Shown here: positions 20,101 to 35,300 of the stretch, one piece after another
Numbering within the stretch: position 1 is the first letter of the stretch
How the letters are laid out: every line of letters starts with the position of its first letter
Assembly (NCBI GenBank): GCA_034336665.1
Contig: CM067568.1
Span: 12,438,483 to 12,502,482, forward strand
Source: Luscinia megarhynchos
Taxonomy: Eukaryota; Chordata; Aves; Passeriformes; Turdidae
DNA length: 64,000 nucleotides
Reading direction: 5' to 3'
Notes under the pieces: generated by a model
The model's database searches: none
What the model was told of the DNA's origin: nothing
The model's input: the letters and a program-made list of their open reading frames with translations, nothing else
Position numbers and translations under genes: made by a program

Positions 20101-23100
20101 TCATGTGCCACTTGCAGACTTCAAGACCCTTCACAGATAATTAATTAAATGCTAACAACCCCATTCTGACATTAATGTTATTGATAGAAAAGAAATATGA
20201 GTCATATTTAAGTTGAAAGTTTTTCAGCCTAAGTAATGATGCCAGAAGTAAAGGATTGCCAGTCATCAGATCTAACAACAATCTACATTATACAATCCAC
20301 AAATATTGTTGTTGTTTCCCTCTGATGTTTTATTTCATACTCAGTTGAGGAAAATAGAGGACCACAGGAAGGAAAATCATGGATGAAACAGCCCAGTCCA
20401 AGAGAAAAAATACTAACAATTATTGTTAGGTATCTGACAAGATCTATGGATTTGATTTTATTTTTCAGAAAAAACAGCTGGTCTACCAGCTAAGCAATTA
20501 TTGTTACTATATTAATCACATTCAAAGTCAAAGCAATACAAAGAAGAATGCACTAATCTCTTTTGCATTAAAATGTTTCCATAAAAGTAACAGCCTTACT
20601 GCCAGTGTAGCTGTTATTCACATCATTTCAAATTTCTCATGACATGAGTGTCACCTAGAACATCCAGAAAACACAACATTAATTTAAAACACAGGGCCTA
20701 ATTCTGCAGTCTTCAGTCATGCCTAAAAGCCTTTCTGTTGAAAAAAAGTCCTGTTTGAACTAGGGCCATAGTTATCCATTCATACTTCAGTCAATGTCTT
20801 TGTTTTGTTTTAAGATGGAGAAATGACAGACGAGAATTAAGGACAGAGAAAGAAGGCAGCCTGACTTCATATTTGATGGATGCATTGTTCAAGGTGTGGC
20901 TGAACACTGTTCATTGCTTGCTCACATGCTCTTTGCCAAAACAATGATTTTTAAAAGCCTAAGTGCAATGTAGTTTGTAAAAGGGAATTATGTTCAACAA
21001 TGGGAGAGGGTTTTACAAAACCACCTCCCTCAAATTACGTGACATTAAGAAATGCAGAATACTTAGCAAAACATTTTAAAATGTGTTGCAGCCACTGCTT
21101 GAGTGACCCATTTCCTGCATTCAGTCTTCAATAATTTGTCACTTTCTGAATGATGCAACATCACTCTTTGTATCAATATAACTAATTCCTTCCATCCAGT
21201 GCTAGCTGTTTTCACTTGTCATATCAGTAATTAGCAAGGAACTGGGTCTAGGATATGCATATGCCTTTTTTTTTGCCTTTCACAAGGGGTGCTGATATTA
21301 CAACAACTGGTAATGTTAGTAAGTAAAATTAGTAAGCAATATAAAGCAAAAGAAGCAAAAGCAGCATGATAACAGGAGCTGCTCTTCAGGCTAATTTTTT
21401 AAGTACGGTACCTCTTGGCATTTGGCATTTGTGAGCAAAACCAGGAAGATTTTTTTGCAAATATGACAATGGCATATGTCTGAATATGAGGCCACATTTA
21501 CCTGGTTTGGATAAAATATATAATGTTTGCCATGAAATAGGGGCTTTACATGAAAATTTGCATATCATTCTTTTTTTTTATTCCTGTGAAACCACCCCTG
21601 CCAAATTGCAAACACAATCATTTATTATTTGCAGAATTTATGAAGATGCTGCAATGCTCACACTACACACTCTTTGGACCACTGATCCTGTGAAATTAAA
21701 TCAAAGTACAAATTAAGGAAACATTTTCCCCTTGCTACCACGTTCTTCACTAGGCACTTGCTTAGACACTTTGCATATCTACATGGAAGAAAGGCAAATG
21801 CTCCTAAACACTTTTCTATTTCTGAGATACTGAGGCTCCTGGAGGAGAAAATGGTTCGTGTTTTAGACTTAGAAAAATAGACAGTTGTACAAAGAGGGCT
21901 TGTTTGAATCTGTACCAATTGCTCATGCTTAGCCAGAATATATGATGTTCTTTCCTTAGTGTATTCATATTTCTGCTCCACTCCCTGTGCCCAAGGATTT
22001 AAGGAAGGAGGGCAAGATTCCTCCCTCCTTCACTCAGTATGATATAATTGTGGCTTTCTCCATCAACTGAAAATTCAATTGTGCCTGGAAATTTTATGGA
22101 GCTTCAAGCTTCTTTTGTCATATTGGAGCACTACCAAGAAATCTTCAGAGAAACAGGACCACGGGGTGTTTTACACCTGGTGGCTGTACATGAGTGTGAA
22201 AAAATGTCTTAAACCACTGAATTACTATATTTAATTTTTCAGTCAGTCCACCTAAAAATAGCTACACATACTGACTGATGCTTTCAGCATTTGTGACAAT
22301 AATTTTCTCATGGACAAAGATTTTCTGTGTAAAACTGCAGCCCACGATGCTTTTTACAGCCACCTTCTAAATTCCTGAAAATAATGTTTTACTATATAAT
22401 GGAAATTGTGAAAAGCTCTTACTTATAACTGTGCTAATAGGCACCCTTATGTAAAACTCAGGGCATTGTAAAAGTGGTCAATTGTACAACATCAAAAATC
22501 CTCAGTGTAATTTTTTTAAAATAAAGATACTATTCTATAAGAATCAACTACTGTAGCTTGGAAATGTCAGACAAGAAAGCCTCATATTTAGCAGTAGGAA
22601 AAAATACCTAAGACAGTTGAAAATGAAAAGTTAACAGCTGTGAAGGATACCCAGATTTGTTATTCTGAAAACGAGAAGCATACTAGATATTAAATATTAG
22701 TGTCTTGAAAGGAATAAGTTTCAATGCTAAGGAAAGATCAGTCCACACACTCCCAGCACAGGTTTTTCAGTTTACTCTCTAAAATGTTATGGGGATGCTG
22801 GCAACAATGAGATGCACAAAGTGGTTGTCATCAGAAAGTGATGGGGTGGTTCTCAAAGGCATCTTATTCCTATCCCACCTGCAGGTGTTGAGTTACTCGA
22901 GGGCTGAAGCACCAAATCTCATCCAACACAACTGAAATACCATGCCTAAGTACTTCATCCCAGATTCCTATCTGTTAGGAGTTATTCTGGAAAATTTAAG
23001 GATAATCACTCAAGTATCAGGCACAATCAGATTCATGGATGTTAAAAACAGCAACTACAATTAATGAAGGCCACATTTTAGCATCTGGGCTTATTAATAT

Positions 23101-26100
23101 AAGAAGTTATTTTATCTTTAAATATAAAGATACAATTACTGGATTTGGATTATTTTGGGGTTTTTTAGTTTTGGGGTGGTGTTTTTGCAATCAAAGGCCT
23201 GTAACAAGAATTCAGGGCAATAAAAATTCCAGTACTTGAGCTTACTCTCTGGATACATTTCTTTGTTTTCAGACAGCTTTCACTGTTTTCTGATTTTCAT
23301 CTTTCTCCTCTCAACTGCCATAGCAACTATTACAAATATTTATGCACGACAAATTCTGGCGTGGAGAGGAATTCTTTCCTCCGGTATTTACGAAGCACTG
23401 TCACAAAAGTAGGTGATGCTTCACCCTGCCTGTGCTACCTGCTGTTTACACCTCTGCACAGGAGGGTGTTAAACAAGCTACCTCACAGGTTTGGATCGTC
23501 GTGGCAGCCTGCCAAGGTTGATCTGCCTGAAAATGTGTGGTTCCCTTTCACCTGCCTCCTCAGCTGCTCAAAGCCGACCTTTTTTGAAGTGCAGGAGAAA
23601 CCCTCACCCTTTTGTATAAGCAATTATTTGCTATTGGGTGTGTATGAGGCTGTTCAGGCTTTGAGCACATGGTAGAGGTGCTCCTTTAATAATTCACCTA
23701 ATAGGGGTGCAAAGCCCAGGCACTGCTCATGATGTCTGCTCTCTTGCCAGAGAGGGAGGAAATAACACTTTGAGAGATGGACAGAATTTGGTGGCAGTTT
23801 TTCCTCAGCCTCGTGCTTGGTTTTCTCCTGTTTCTCCTATGTTCCTCCCTGTCTTTCCTCACTTAAATCAGTCCTGTTCTTCACATGATACAACATTCAC
23901 TGCTGCTAATGCAATTACAACTACTCTTTTACTCATGTTCTGGCAACTGGTTAAATATTTGATGATGCCTAACACCATTTCTTTCTCTACCATTTAATTT
24001 CCCTTGCTTTTGGACAGGTAGAATCTCCCATTTTGCTACAACATTCCATCCAATGTAGCTCAAGTCAAACATGAACAGGAAGAGTTAATTTCCTGCACAT
24101 AAAAAAAGACAAATTGTTGACTATTAACTGCAGGGAATCTTGGTGTATTCATTAAATTTGTATGTCAGACAATGGAGTCCATCATCTGTAATGCTGCAGA
24201 ACTGGGTTCTTAAACTTATGAATTGGAATATGTTCTTCTAAAAGAGTAGGTCAGCTTGTTCACCTCCAAGCCTGAACTGAGGTCCAAAACTAGGTTCAGA
24301 CCAAAAACTGAACTAGAATCAATAACATTAAGCTAGGCCTTACTACAGAACCAGTCAATCACCAATGGTTACCCAGCTTGAAACTGGCTTGTAAGTTTAG
24401 TTTACTTGGAGCATAGTTCAAAGATACCAGGAACACACAGATAAAGCTTAAATCTGTGTCATATCAAACCATGATTTGATATATAGAAAACCATAATCTT
24501 TAACCCAAGGAATTTACAAGTTGAAGTAAGAAACAGCAATCACTAAAAGGGAGACACAGCACTGAGGACTCAGACACTAAATCAATTAATTTAAGGAGAT
24601 GGGCTAGTGCCAATCCCATGCTGAGGACTCTGAGAACTGGCTTTACAGCTAGGTTTCATTGAAAAAGTTATCCTGTGGGAGACTCATCAGTCTAATACAA
24701 GGACAAATAAATACACAGATACAGACGAAGCAGATAAATCCCACCATATTATTTAAAACAGTTTCTATCTAAACTAGCAGACATGTACCTGTACCTTTCA
24801 GGCCCATGGTTAGCACACACAGGTAGAATAGTATCAAAGAAAGAAGCAGCAAGTGCTAAACACAGGGTTTACAGAATCAAGAGAACTACAGTGTGGAAAA
24901 TATGAATGAAAACATCAAAACAGGATCCAGAACTCTTTTTTTTCCAAATGGCAAACTGTGAGGCCAAATATTTAATTCACAAGCCCCTGATTCTAAAATA
25001 TCAACATGAATGAACATGGAACTAAATGTTAAGTACTAATAAGTCATTTTCATCTATTTCTATTTGCTTTCTAAAAATTAATTTAGCTTTGCAATGCATC
25101 TTATTTTCACTAAGGAAAACCCGACACAGGTAAGTATTTTCTCTTTTACAAGATCCCACTGTGAAATAGTGGCAAAAGAAGGACATTCAGATGTTTTTGC
25201 TCTGAGCCTAGGATCCAATCAAGAAAATTTCATTTTAATAGATCCAATTCTTTGGTAGGAATGAAGATCAGGTCTTGATTGAATTTGAACCCCTGAATAT
25301 GACTGCTGAAGGAAACCACAATGCAACCTGAGCTAAGGTAAAATCAGTATTTGTCAACAGGAAGATTAGGTCTACCTGAAGATTTCTCTCTACTAGAAAA
25401 CAAAATCTTAACACACTTCCTACAAATTTCCAAATAATTTGACCACAGCCACCAAAACAGAAGGATCCATAAACACTGAGCACATTTTACAGTTCAAAAG
25501 AAGCAGCATCATCTCCCAAAAGTGAGCATCTGTGAAAGGAAAATCTTTTTCTACAACCTGAACCAAAAAAAATTATTCACATCATCCAATATTCTCAACA
25601 ACTGAGATACTTTAGTATTTAGTATGTTAAATACTTTAGTATCATATAGGTTTTCTGAGCTGGAATTTAAACAGGGCTTACCTATGATTGTCAGTCCCGC
25701 TCAAGAGAGGGTTTAGCTACAGCTACATTCAAAGCTCTCTTGGTGTGTCCATCCCTGTTAGCTACATTTCAGTACTGACAACCTCAAATGTTCAAAATTA
25801 TGAAGCACCTACAGAAAGAATTATGTTTCCTTTAAATGTTAATGTTTCGGGGCGGGGGGGAGAATCCTTGTTTAGTTCTCTAATTGGCTGTTGTTCATAA
25901 TTTTGGATACCAGTCACCAAATGTTTACATGGCTTTCAAATAATGTTTTTGAATTTTGCTAACTACAAATGTATCACATATTTTAACATGGCAACTGGGA
26001 TTTCAGGTAATGATACAAGTCTAACAGCTGTGGATTATTCATCAGTGGTGTCACAGTAAGTGGCAATGTTTTAAATACATTTTGAGCATGATTCTTAATA

Positions 26101-27420
26101 TAGTTAGCTCAGTCCTGCTGGTGGCTAAGGAAGTAATAGAAATATTGGTTTATGTCACATTTAATATAGAACTCTTGCTAATGATTTTCAGGCCTCCATT
26201 CAGACGACTGTTAGCTCACTGTGAGCAACACAAACTTTGAAGACAACTTCCTACCCCTGAAAGTGCAACTTGGAACCATTAATTAAATCTTACCTTTAAT
26301 TAATCTTTAAAAGGTTTTCACACACTGGGCAGGGACAATGAGCTAAAAAACATTCTATACTATTTCATATTTGTCTAATTTCTAAGTTTAAAGAATTTCA
26401 ATACTTATAATTCATTACTCAAAAAAAATACCCGTAGGTTCAGCTTCTGGTCAATGAGTCAATACCACAAGCACTCCTAAAATTACAGGAAAACATGACT
26501 CTGATCATGTCAAACTCAGATCACCACCATATGTTATAGAAAAGATGTAAGGAATAGAAAGAAATCATTGCTAGACACTGTTACAAAGGAATTCCATAAA
26601 ACAGAAGTCTGCTGATATGTCTTCTAACAAATTACATGAACCTTAAATGTTGTGTCAAAACTATGGGAATCAGGAGCACTTCCCAGATCTGGTCTATCTC
26701 AAATGCTTGTTGGGATGGACACACATGCACCATGTCTCTGCACACTTGAGTTTCCTATAAAAAATGCAGGTGTGCAGGTGGGCAGAGAGTGAAACTGCAC
26801 TGCCACACCCAGTTTATGGCCAGAAGTGGGACTAAATATGGAATCCTTAGCTCAGACAAAAATCTACCACACCACTGCCCCACCTTTACACCGGCCCCCA
26901 CCACTCCTTTAAAAGAACACTCTGCAAATCATTAATAACTTCTCTAAATGTAGTGAATTTCATAACTCTGAAGTCATAAAATCCTGGTGATGAGAGTAAA
27001 ACCACCTGGCAGATCTAACAGCCATCCTCTCATTCTGTCACATCTGCACCTGGGCCTCAGAGATCTGGATCTATTTCTGACAAGGAAAGACAGGGCATCA
27101 AAAGTTGGCCATCAATATGCCACTTCAGAAATCTCTATTCTCTGTTTTATAAGTGTAAAAGCACACATAAAACCACAGAAATTTTAGCTAAAGATTTCTA
27201 CAGCAGCCTGCAATCAAATAGTATTAAAAAAAAAAAAAAGAGAGAAAAAAGAAAGATTTAAAGTAAAAATGACAATGCAGGAAGGAAGGTGTGAAACACA
27301 TGAAGCCTTTGAAGAACATGACTGTGCCTATTAGGAACCTTTGACATCCAGCTGAGATTGTGACTGTGGCAACACAATGAAATGCAGTGAGGCATACTTA
27401 GAGGGGGTGAAAGAAGAGAA

Positions 27421-27823
27421 ACAAAGCTGGTGAAAGGTCTGGAGCACAAGTCTGATGAGGAGAGGCTGATGGAGCTGGGGTTGTTTAGCCTGGAGAAAAG
27501 GAGGCTCAGGCAGGACCTTATCACTCACTACAGCAACATGAAAGGAGGCTGCAGAGGGTGGGGATTTTTGTTTGTTTTCTGCAAGGAAGAAGCAACAGGA
27601 CAAGTGGAAATGACTTCAAGTTGTGCCAGGGGAGGTTTAGATTTAATATAAAGGAAACATTCCTCCACTGAAAAAGTGGTCAAGCACTGGAGCATGCTGT
27701 CCAGGGAAGTGGCTGAGTCACCAGCCCTGAAGGTATTTAAAAGATGTAGCACTCAGGGGCATGGATTCATGGTGGACTTGGCAGTGCTGGGCTGGACTTG
27801 ATCCTAATGATTCTATGATTCTA
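27421..27823 (+). mobile_element. CR1 LINE 3' fragment, sense on plus strand
   Basis: The sequence follows the CR1 3' region: GGTCTGGAGCACAAGTCTGA, GAGCTGGGGTTGTTTAGCCTGG, TGCCAGGGGAGGTTTAGATT, CCAGGGAAGTGGCTGAGTCACC and GGTGGACTTGGCAGTGCTGG, ending in the diagnostic ATGATTCTATGATTCTA. It is 5'-truncated and has several small internal losses near the 3' end. The open frames at 27258-27752 derive from it and are not genes. It is antisense to SOX6. Confidence 0.93.
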
Positions 27824-29820
27824 AAGAACAAACTGTCAAGTTTCATAAAAACCCAGGGCTGAAGTCTGGAAGCACAATAAAGGAACACGTATACAAAACA
27901 TTGACAAACCTAGAAAGATCTGTAACAGTTTCACAATAATTAGAAGCTGGGCAAGGGTCTGTAGCATGGTACAGTAGATCAGAGACCACAGTTTAACTGC
28001 TGATATTTCAGCAGCACTGTTTGCATTGCACTGTCAATTCCACTGTAAATTATGTTAGGCTGGAAGTGCCATCTCTTAGCCTGCTTGCCAAATATAAGGG
28101 TGCAAAACTCAGGTTATATTTTGAAGGTCTTTTTCTTTCACTCAGCTAACATCTAAATTCACCTTGTCTACAATGAGAAGGACAAACAAGCAGCTCAGTT
28201 TAGAACTCCTGCCAATGTTTTTTTTCAGCTCAGCAGTGCTATGCACCCAGCATCTCTTTTCCAGAGATATCTCTTGGCTGCTAAACAAATTCTGGAAATC
28301 TGAATCCATTCATGAACTCGGATTTCTAATGTGGCAAGGCACCATGCCTCAAAGTGCCCCAGTAGCTCTAGAAAGACATGCACACTGTCCTTAAACTGGC
28401 ACACATCACTGTAGCTTGGGTTACATATGGCAAAGCTCCACTCTGCACTATCCAGTAACAGGGGAGGCTGTAGTGCCACAAGAGGTATCAAGATACTAAA
28501 TTAAGGATACTAGGAAGAGAATGGATGAATTGAAGGAAATTAGCTAAACCAACAATGGGGTCAGAGGCCTGATGTCATCTAAACCAGTCACAGATACACA
28601 TCTGTAAATATCCCCTTGCAACTTTTCACCCAAACTGACCAAAAAAATATTCTTCAACGTGTTGAAATATGAAATGTTGCTGCTGGATGAATGTTTCTTT
28701 ATAAAGCACTTTATAAATAACTGATTGGTCAAAAAGGCCTTTGCAAAGTCCTGATTCCTTTTTTCTAGAAGAAAAAGAATCATTGCAAAACAGCCATCTA
28801 AAAGGTAATTTTAACCTACATTCTGTTTGTTATTTTTCTGTTTACACGTGATATAACTGTGGCAAATCAAATTTTATTAAGGATGAATAAATGAAGCTCA
28901 TAAATAATAGCTCCTTAAGGTTTACTGGTCCTATTATTTTGATCCAAGAAAAAAAGCAGACCTTGGATCTGTATGGATATTTGGATGTTAATGGAAAAAT
29001 TCAGAGGTGTTTTAAACTTCTTAAGCTGTAACTAGAATTTCAGTTTAAAAACATCAAAATTATTCTCAAACAGAAGTAAATTAAGGGGGTAAAATCCTGC
29101 ATAATATTCTATCAGAATAGTATGAGAATCTTCTGACAGGTAGGGTTCCTATGTATGTACATGTGCTCCTCTAATGTGCCATAGGGAAGAGAGGATCCCA
29201 GTGACATCCACTTCCATGGTAATCCTGCTAGAGACTCAACTCATCCTGATAAACACTGGCTTCCACCTGGGGCTTGAAACATATAGATAGATATATATAT
29301 ATGTATATAAAACTCTCACTGAAATGAGTGCAGTGAAGGCTTATATAACATAAAAGACCTTTTCATACAGAAAATGTGAAGTATTTTTCCATTATCATTT
29401 GATGGCTGCCTATGAATAGAATTCTGCTAGCTAAATCTTGAATAGGTTACCATCCCCATGATGGGCAGATATCTGAAAATGCTATAACCTTCCTCAAAGC
29501 TGCTAAACACTAAAAACATGGGGAATATGTATCCTTCCTGAGATAATTTTCTCAATATCTCCTAAAATTGTATTAAGAGTATAAAATGTAAACACTTATT
29601 TGGCAGCTGCTTGGGAAAAGACAGCTGTGTTCCAGAAGGGCTAAAAGGGCTTCACAGTCCTTTTCATGTCTCCACACTGTTATGGACTTACTGAAATCTC
29701 ACAAATTCAGGCAGAAATCAATCAAGTGCTACCCTGGAATGTAGCATAGGCAGTGCTTATGACACTGGCACTATTTCAGCCATCTCATCCTGTGGTGCAG
29801 TGTTCAATAACCCATGGTCA

Positions 29821-30069
<249 letters not shown>

Positions 30070-32060
30070 TTAGAATTTTAGCTCAGGGACAATTTTTTTC
30101 CTTTTTTTTTTTTTTTACAGATTCTGAATGTTTGCATTTATGAAAATCAGTTTTAAATGTGAAACATATACAGAAACTTTGAGATTATTTTGATCTGCAG
30201 TGCCATAATGCATGAACGATTGTACATGCAAATACAAAACACTCTTGGCAGCACACAGTGCTGATCGATGCTGCTCACTTTGCCTTTCCACTTATTTTCC
30301 AACTTAAACTGAAAAAGACAATCAACATTTGGGAAACATGAAAATTCAGAAGCTGAAAGAGGAGTTTGTATTAAAATGCACTGGTATTTCAATGAAAAAA
30401 AAAAAAAAGCAATTTTTCCCCACTCTGAGATTTAAGTTTGCATTCATACCTCTGTGAAAACACAAGTCTGAATTTTATGCAGAGATTTTCAAAGACAAAT
30501 ATTTGAAGTAAGGAATAATAGAGGACAGAACCAATATTATTTCATCTAGAAATTTAAGTTGTACCCCAGTGAAAAGGGAACTTAAGAAGACAAAAAAAAG
30601 GAAAAAAAGAAAAAAAAGGAAAAATAATGCCCACTCCCAGAAAAAACAGAAAGCTTTTGAGAGCTGGAGACCTCCATAGGAAACCTGCAACCAGAAAGTG
30701 GAAACTGAAAGGTATTTTATGTGTTAACCCTGGACAAGGGCACTCTAAAGGCAGTGTAATATTGTCTCTCAATAGTGGTCTCTGTAGTGCTGTGTATCAG
30801 TAGCAAAGTGTTCAATGGTTATCATTAATTTAGTGCTCTCATTTGAAGGAACATAGCATGTTTTCCCCCTTGCCTTGTTGTTACCTCTTCAGATTAAACT
30901 TGGCATTATGTTGTACTTGTGAATGAATGAAACCTTGTTGTTCATTACTATGAAACAATATTAAATGTCATGTCAGCTTGAATTTACAGACGTGAAATAC
31001 CAGCTTTCAGCTCCACGAACAGTTTCTCCATGTTATACTTAATGCATTATGCAGAAGTAGAGTGCTGACTGCTGTTCAGTCTATTGTTCAATGACCTAGT
31101 TCTGAGCTGTGCATACATGACACGAGGAGAAAAGCATTGGGAGAATCTCTCCTAAAAGATGGTAGAAACTTGGAAGTGTTCTTCAGGACAAAACATGGCC
31201 TTGACTCCTCATTTGCTCCAGCTCCAACTGTTTCTGCTTTCCAATATTATTATTTTTCTATTGTCATTTTGTTTCAGCCATGAAACTCCATCAGGAAAAG
31301 TGAGAAATTGTTTTGATTCCTTATGCTTTTGGTTCCTTCAGCCATGGATTTTTTAAATTATTGTCTGTTTAATTTGCAGAGGAAAAGAAAGCTCAGTCTG
31401 ACACTGGATTTGCCACAACATGCAGCTGAGGCATTTCAGGTACTAAATGCATTTCAAAAAGTTCCTCAGAATCTCCCAGTTGTCAGACAAAATAACTCTG
31501 CATTTTATATTTGGTTAATTACTTCACTTGTTTTCTTCTGTAAGATCCATGGTTGATGAAGGAGCTTACATACACAAAGGAACTCAAGAGAAAAGGAAGA
31601 GTTACAAATAAAATCTGACTGCAGAAAGGCACTACAATACTAGAGGCCTGATACTTTACTGAAAAATGTTGTGCAATGTAACAATACACCTTAATCATCA
31701 AGATGGGATCTGTCTTACTGGTAGAGAGAATGAAAAATAAGTTTATCAAGGATACCGTGTTCCATTGCAGAGGGCTGATTTGCAGTTGAGATAAAAACAA
31801 AGATCAGTGCTAAGAAAACAGCTTTTGGCACATTTATTTTCTCTTCCAAAATATTTGCACTAAAAGCTTTTTCTTAAGGATGTTAATACAGCACCTGCAG
31901 TATTCTTGGAAGTACAGACTTTAAGTGTGTTTCCAGAAAAAAGGAGAAATACCTTTCTGCTATAAAAATCAACAGACCCAGCTACATATCAATATGCACA
32001 TTTGGAATATCTTTCTAGTCATTCATTCTCTTTGATTTTACCAGAAAATATTCTGTTATT

Positions 32061-32257
32061 AAAAAAAGAAAAAAAGAAGAAAAGGAAAGAAAAAAAGAAA
32101 AGAAGAAAAAAGAAGAGAAGAGAAAAGAAGAGAAAAAAAAAAAAGAAAAGAAAAGAAATTAAAAGAAAAGAGAAAAGAAAAGAAAAGAAAAGAAAAGAAA
32201 AGAAAAGAAAAGAAAAGAAAAGAAAAGAAAAGAAAAGAAAAGAAAAGAAAAGAAAAG

Positions 32258-32288
<31 letters not shown>

Positions 32289-32310
32289 GAAAAGAGAAAA
32301 GGAAAAAAAG
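32061..32310. repeat. (AAAAG)n purine tract / (CTTTT)n in transcript sense
   Basis: These 250 bases are purines only on the plus strand except TT at 32159-32160. The segment 32171-32280 is a perfect run of 22 AAAAG units. The flanks are interrupted AAG/AAAG mixtures. In the SOX6 transcript the tract reads (CUUUU)n. Long open frames on both strands here are translation of the repeat. Confidence 0.97.
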
Positions 32311-35300
32311 TTTCTGCAAGAATATAATTATTTTCACATGGAAGGAGAAGAAGGAAAATTGCATTATAAGGTTTAGAAACACTAAAATGAAAGCACTTAT
32401 GCCATAAAAATACCTGCTCTTGTTAAACAAAGGAGCTGTATTTATAGTTATTTTATAACCCACTCCTAATTCATGAGATGCTTTAAGATATATTTAGGTC
32501 TTTGAAATTGCTTTTAAAGTCATTCCTTTGCTTGCTTTTTTCTACTGAAAATTATCATCATGCTGATAGAAAAAAAATGGTCAATATTTGCATTGGTTTT
32601 ACACAAATTCAGAGAACCTGAAAAAATAGGAAAATCTTCCTCAATACTAAAAATGCTTTTATCTAGCAGATGCCTTTACAATTCCATGAAATACAACAAA
32701 TTCATAGGATATTTATTATAAGAAACTTGTCCCAGTAAGCTCAAATCTTTTTTTACTAGGATTTGTCTTTGCTCCCATCTTGAACTCATCCTAGAGAAAA
32801 TAGACTAAAAATCTTTTGTAAGTATACACGTTTCCCCAAGTATTACTGAGAGGAAGATTGATTCTCTACTTCATATTCCTAGATTTAAAAAAAAAAAAAA
32901 AGGCATATCTTCATTAAAAATAAATGGTTATACATAGCTGCATGAACAAATGTGTTACCTACACATGCATTACATCTGCACACATGTACCTCAACTACTG
33001 GATCTATTGCTGCCTGCCTAACCTCCATTAGTAGTAAATTTTGGTGAGATTGTAATAGAGTGCACTGCTATGGACAGTGCAGGCGTTTTCTCTCCTGTGA
33101 AAAGCACTTTTGACCCCTATTTTGAACAGGCTTTGATTTTTTATTTTTGTGCTGGCTATGGAGCTTGTACTGTATAGTTACTTTAAGTTTTTCCATTTAA
33201 ATCTCAGTGAAAAAGTTTTAGGATGTGACACTGACAATCCTTTCTCATGACAAGATCACCACAGTCGGCTGGAGTTTGCATTAGGAAACTGAAAGCACTT
33301 CCCAACATGAATCAGGTCCTTTGTGCTTCTTTATACTTTGAACACACAGCAAAAATGAGAAAAAGAAGAGAAAAAAGAACCTTCTTAGCAGCCAAACCTT
33401 AATTTTCCATTCTGTGATATGATTAGGCACTTATTTATGCGTTGTCAGTCACAAACATGCAGAAAACGTAGAAGTTATTGAAAAAATTAAAGTCTGCTCA
33501 ACTGTCTTGCAGGACTGTTGGTTCTCTAAGTGCTTTGAAATTATGATGTATGAGGTAGATGTTGCATATTAAATAAAGATATTTAAATTATAAAGCCCCC
33601 GTTAGTGAGAGCTGATGAATGTTAAATGTTATGAGCCACAAGGCTGTGGCATCCATCATATTCACATATTATCACAGTCAGTGATGGAGCAGCCCCAGTG
33701 ATGACAGATAGACTGCTAGATAGTTATCCCTTATTTCCAGTGTCGCCACGCAAGCCTTGCAACCCCTTTGGCATTATTTTTAGCTTTGCATTAAATTAGC
33801 AACTTTTCCCTCACGTTCTGCCAGAAAGTATCAATTCTTTCTTCACGTGTGGAAGGTAAAAAGAATGATTCAGTGGAGCAGGGAGTAAAGCAAGAGGAAG
33901 CCTCAGCCCCTGCCTCGGCAAAGGCTGCAAACTTCAAATGACGAGAAACAAATATAAAATTGTGATCTTGTGGAAGAACAGCAATGAAACAGTAAGCACA
34001 CAATAATGGCTTTTCTCTGCACTTAGATAAAAGCTGAATTTTTGATGTGCACAGTATATTTTCATAAAATTTTATATACTATGTTTTATACACTTATTGG
34101 CTATTCCATAATAATGTGTGTGCTAACAGTAAAATTGCTCTTAAATTTATGTGTGTTATTTATACGTTCCCACGTAACAATGCTTTTTGTTGTAAAAAAT
34201 ATTCTGTTTATTAATGTAACTTTACAACCACTGCATCCAGGATCCGTGGTAAATTAATGACATTTTTATTATTTTATAGTGTCATTAAATTTTTACTGAT
34301 CACTCCATCAAACAGAAGCAATAAAGGCCATAATGCAAACTGGGACACTTAGATCAGGGGAGCAGGAAGGCATTCCATATAGTCTGAAGCAAACGGCTTG
34401 CCATAAATGATATTTATACCATCTTTAAGGATGTGAGAATACTTGGACAAGTTTGGCAAAACTGTTTCTGTAGTACCGTGGATTGTGTACTTAAATAACA
34501 GTTTACTTGCCAGCGAGACAATTTTTTTTTTCAAACCATATGCGAGAAGATGACTGATTGCATCCATCTCTTGAAAAATAATATATGAAACGTAATAATA
34601 CACTGGGCACCCCTCCCTTCTGGATTACCAAGACTGATCTGACTATACCCATGCCTCAAATTATTTCAACATGCTTGCTTTTTCCACATCTGAAATGTAT
34701 GCTTAGCCTGAAATGGAAAATGGCATGCATGCTGATCGTTGTGTAAAAGATTTAAAATATATATCTTTTTTTGCAAACAAATGCTTTTATTGAAGTAGAC
34801 GTGTTTGGACAATGATGTAATACCTTTATTTCAATAGTCTAGCATGGAAGCAGTTACCCAACATCAATTTAAAGAGCCAGTTTCTAGAAATCAGATTAAT
34901 ATGGGTCATTCACAGAAGCCACAGAACACATGACTGAAGGGATATTATTTCTTCTGAGGACAGTGCTTCAGTTAGAATGACTACAAATAATTATCACGTG
35001 TTGTCTTTATGCATGAAATGTATTTCAATTGAATTATTCTATGCTAAACGTTCCAGTAGCTTATTTGCTAACTGTGATCTATTCCCTTCATGTACCATGG
35101 ACAGTAAACAACCAGAAAACAAGCTAATGTATTCAAAACATAAAAAGGACATTTTCAGTAGAACACAGAGACAATTATTCCCAGTTTGAACCAGGAGGAA
35201 TTACAACTCCTTTTTTCCCCTCCCTGGAAACTCAAGACACAAATGCCCAAGCTTTTCACCTTCTTCTTACTACTTTTAAACAGCTAGGACTGAAAAGTTA

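Noticed and set aside
23361..23675. 104-codon plus-strand open frame
   Set aside because: No recognisable domain. It is isolated and antisense within an intron, so probably chance.
32002..32376. 124-residue Lys/Arg/Glu-rich open frame (and a Phe/Leu-rich frame on the other strand)
   Set aside because: It is translation of the (AAAAG)n repeat with no non-repeat coding content.
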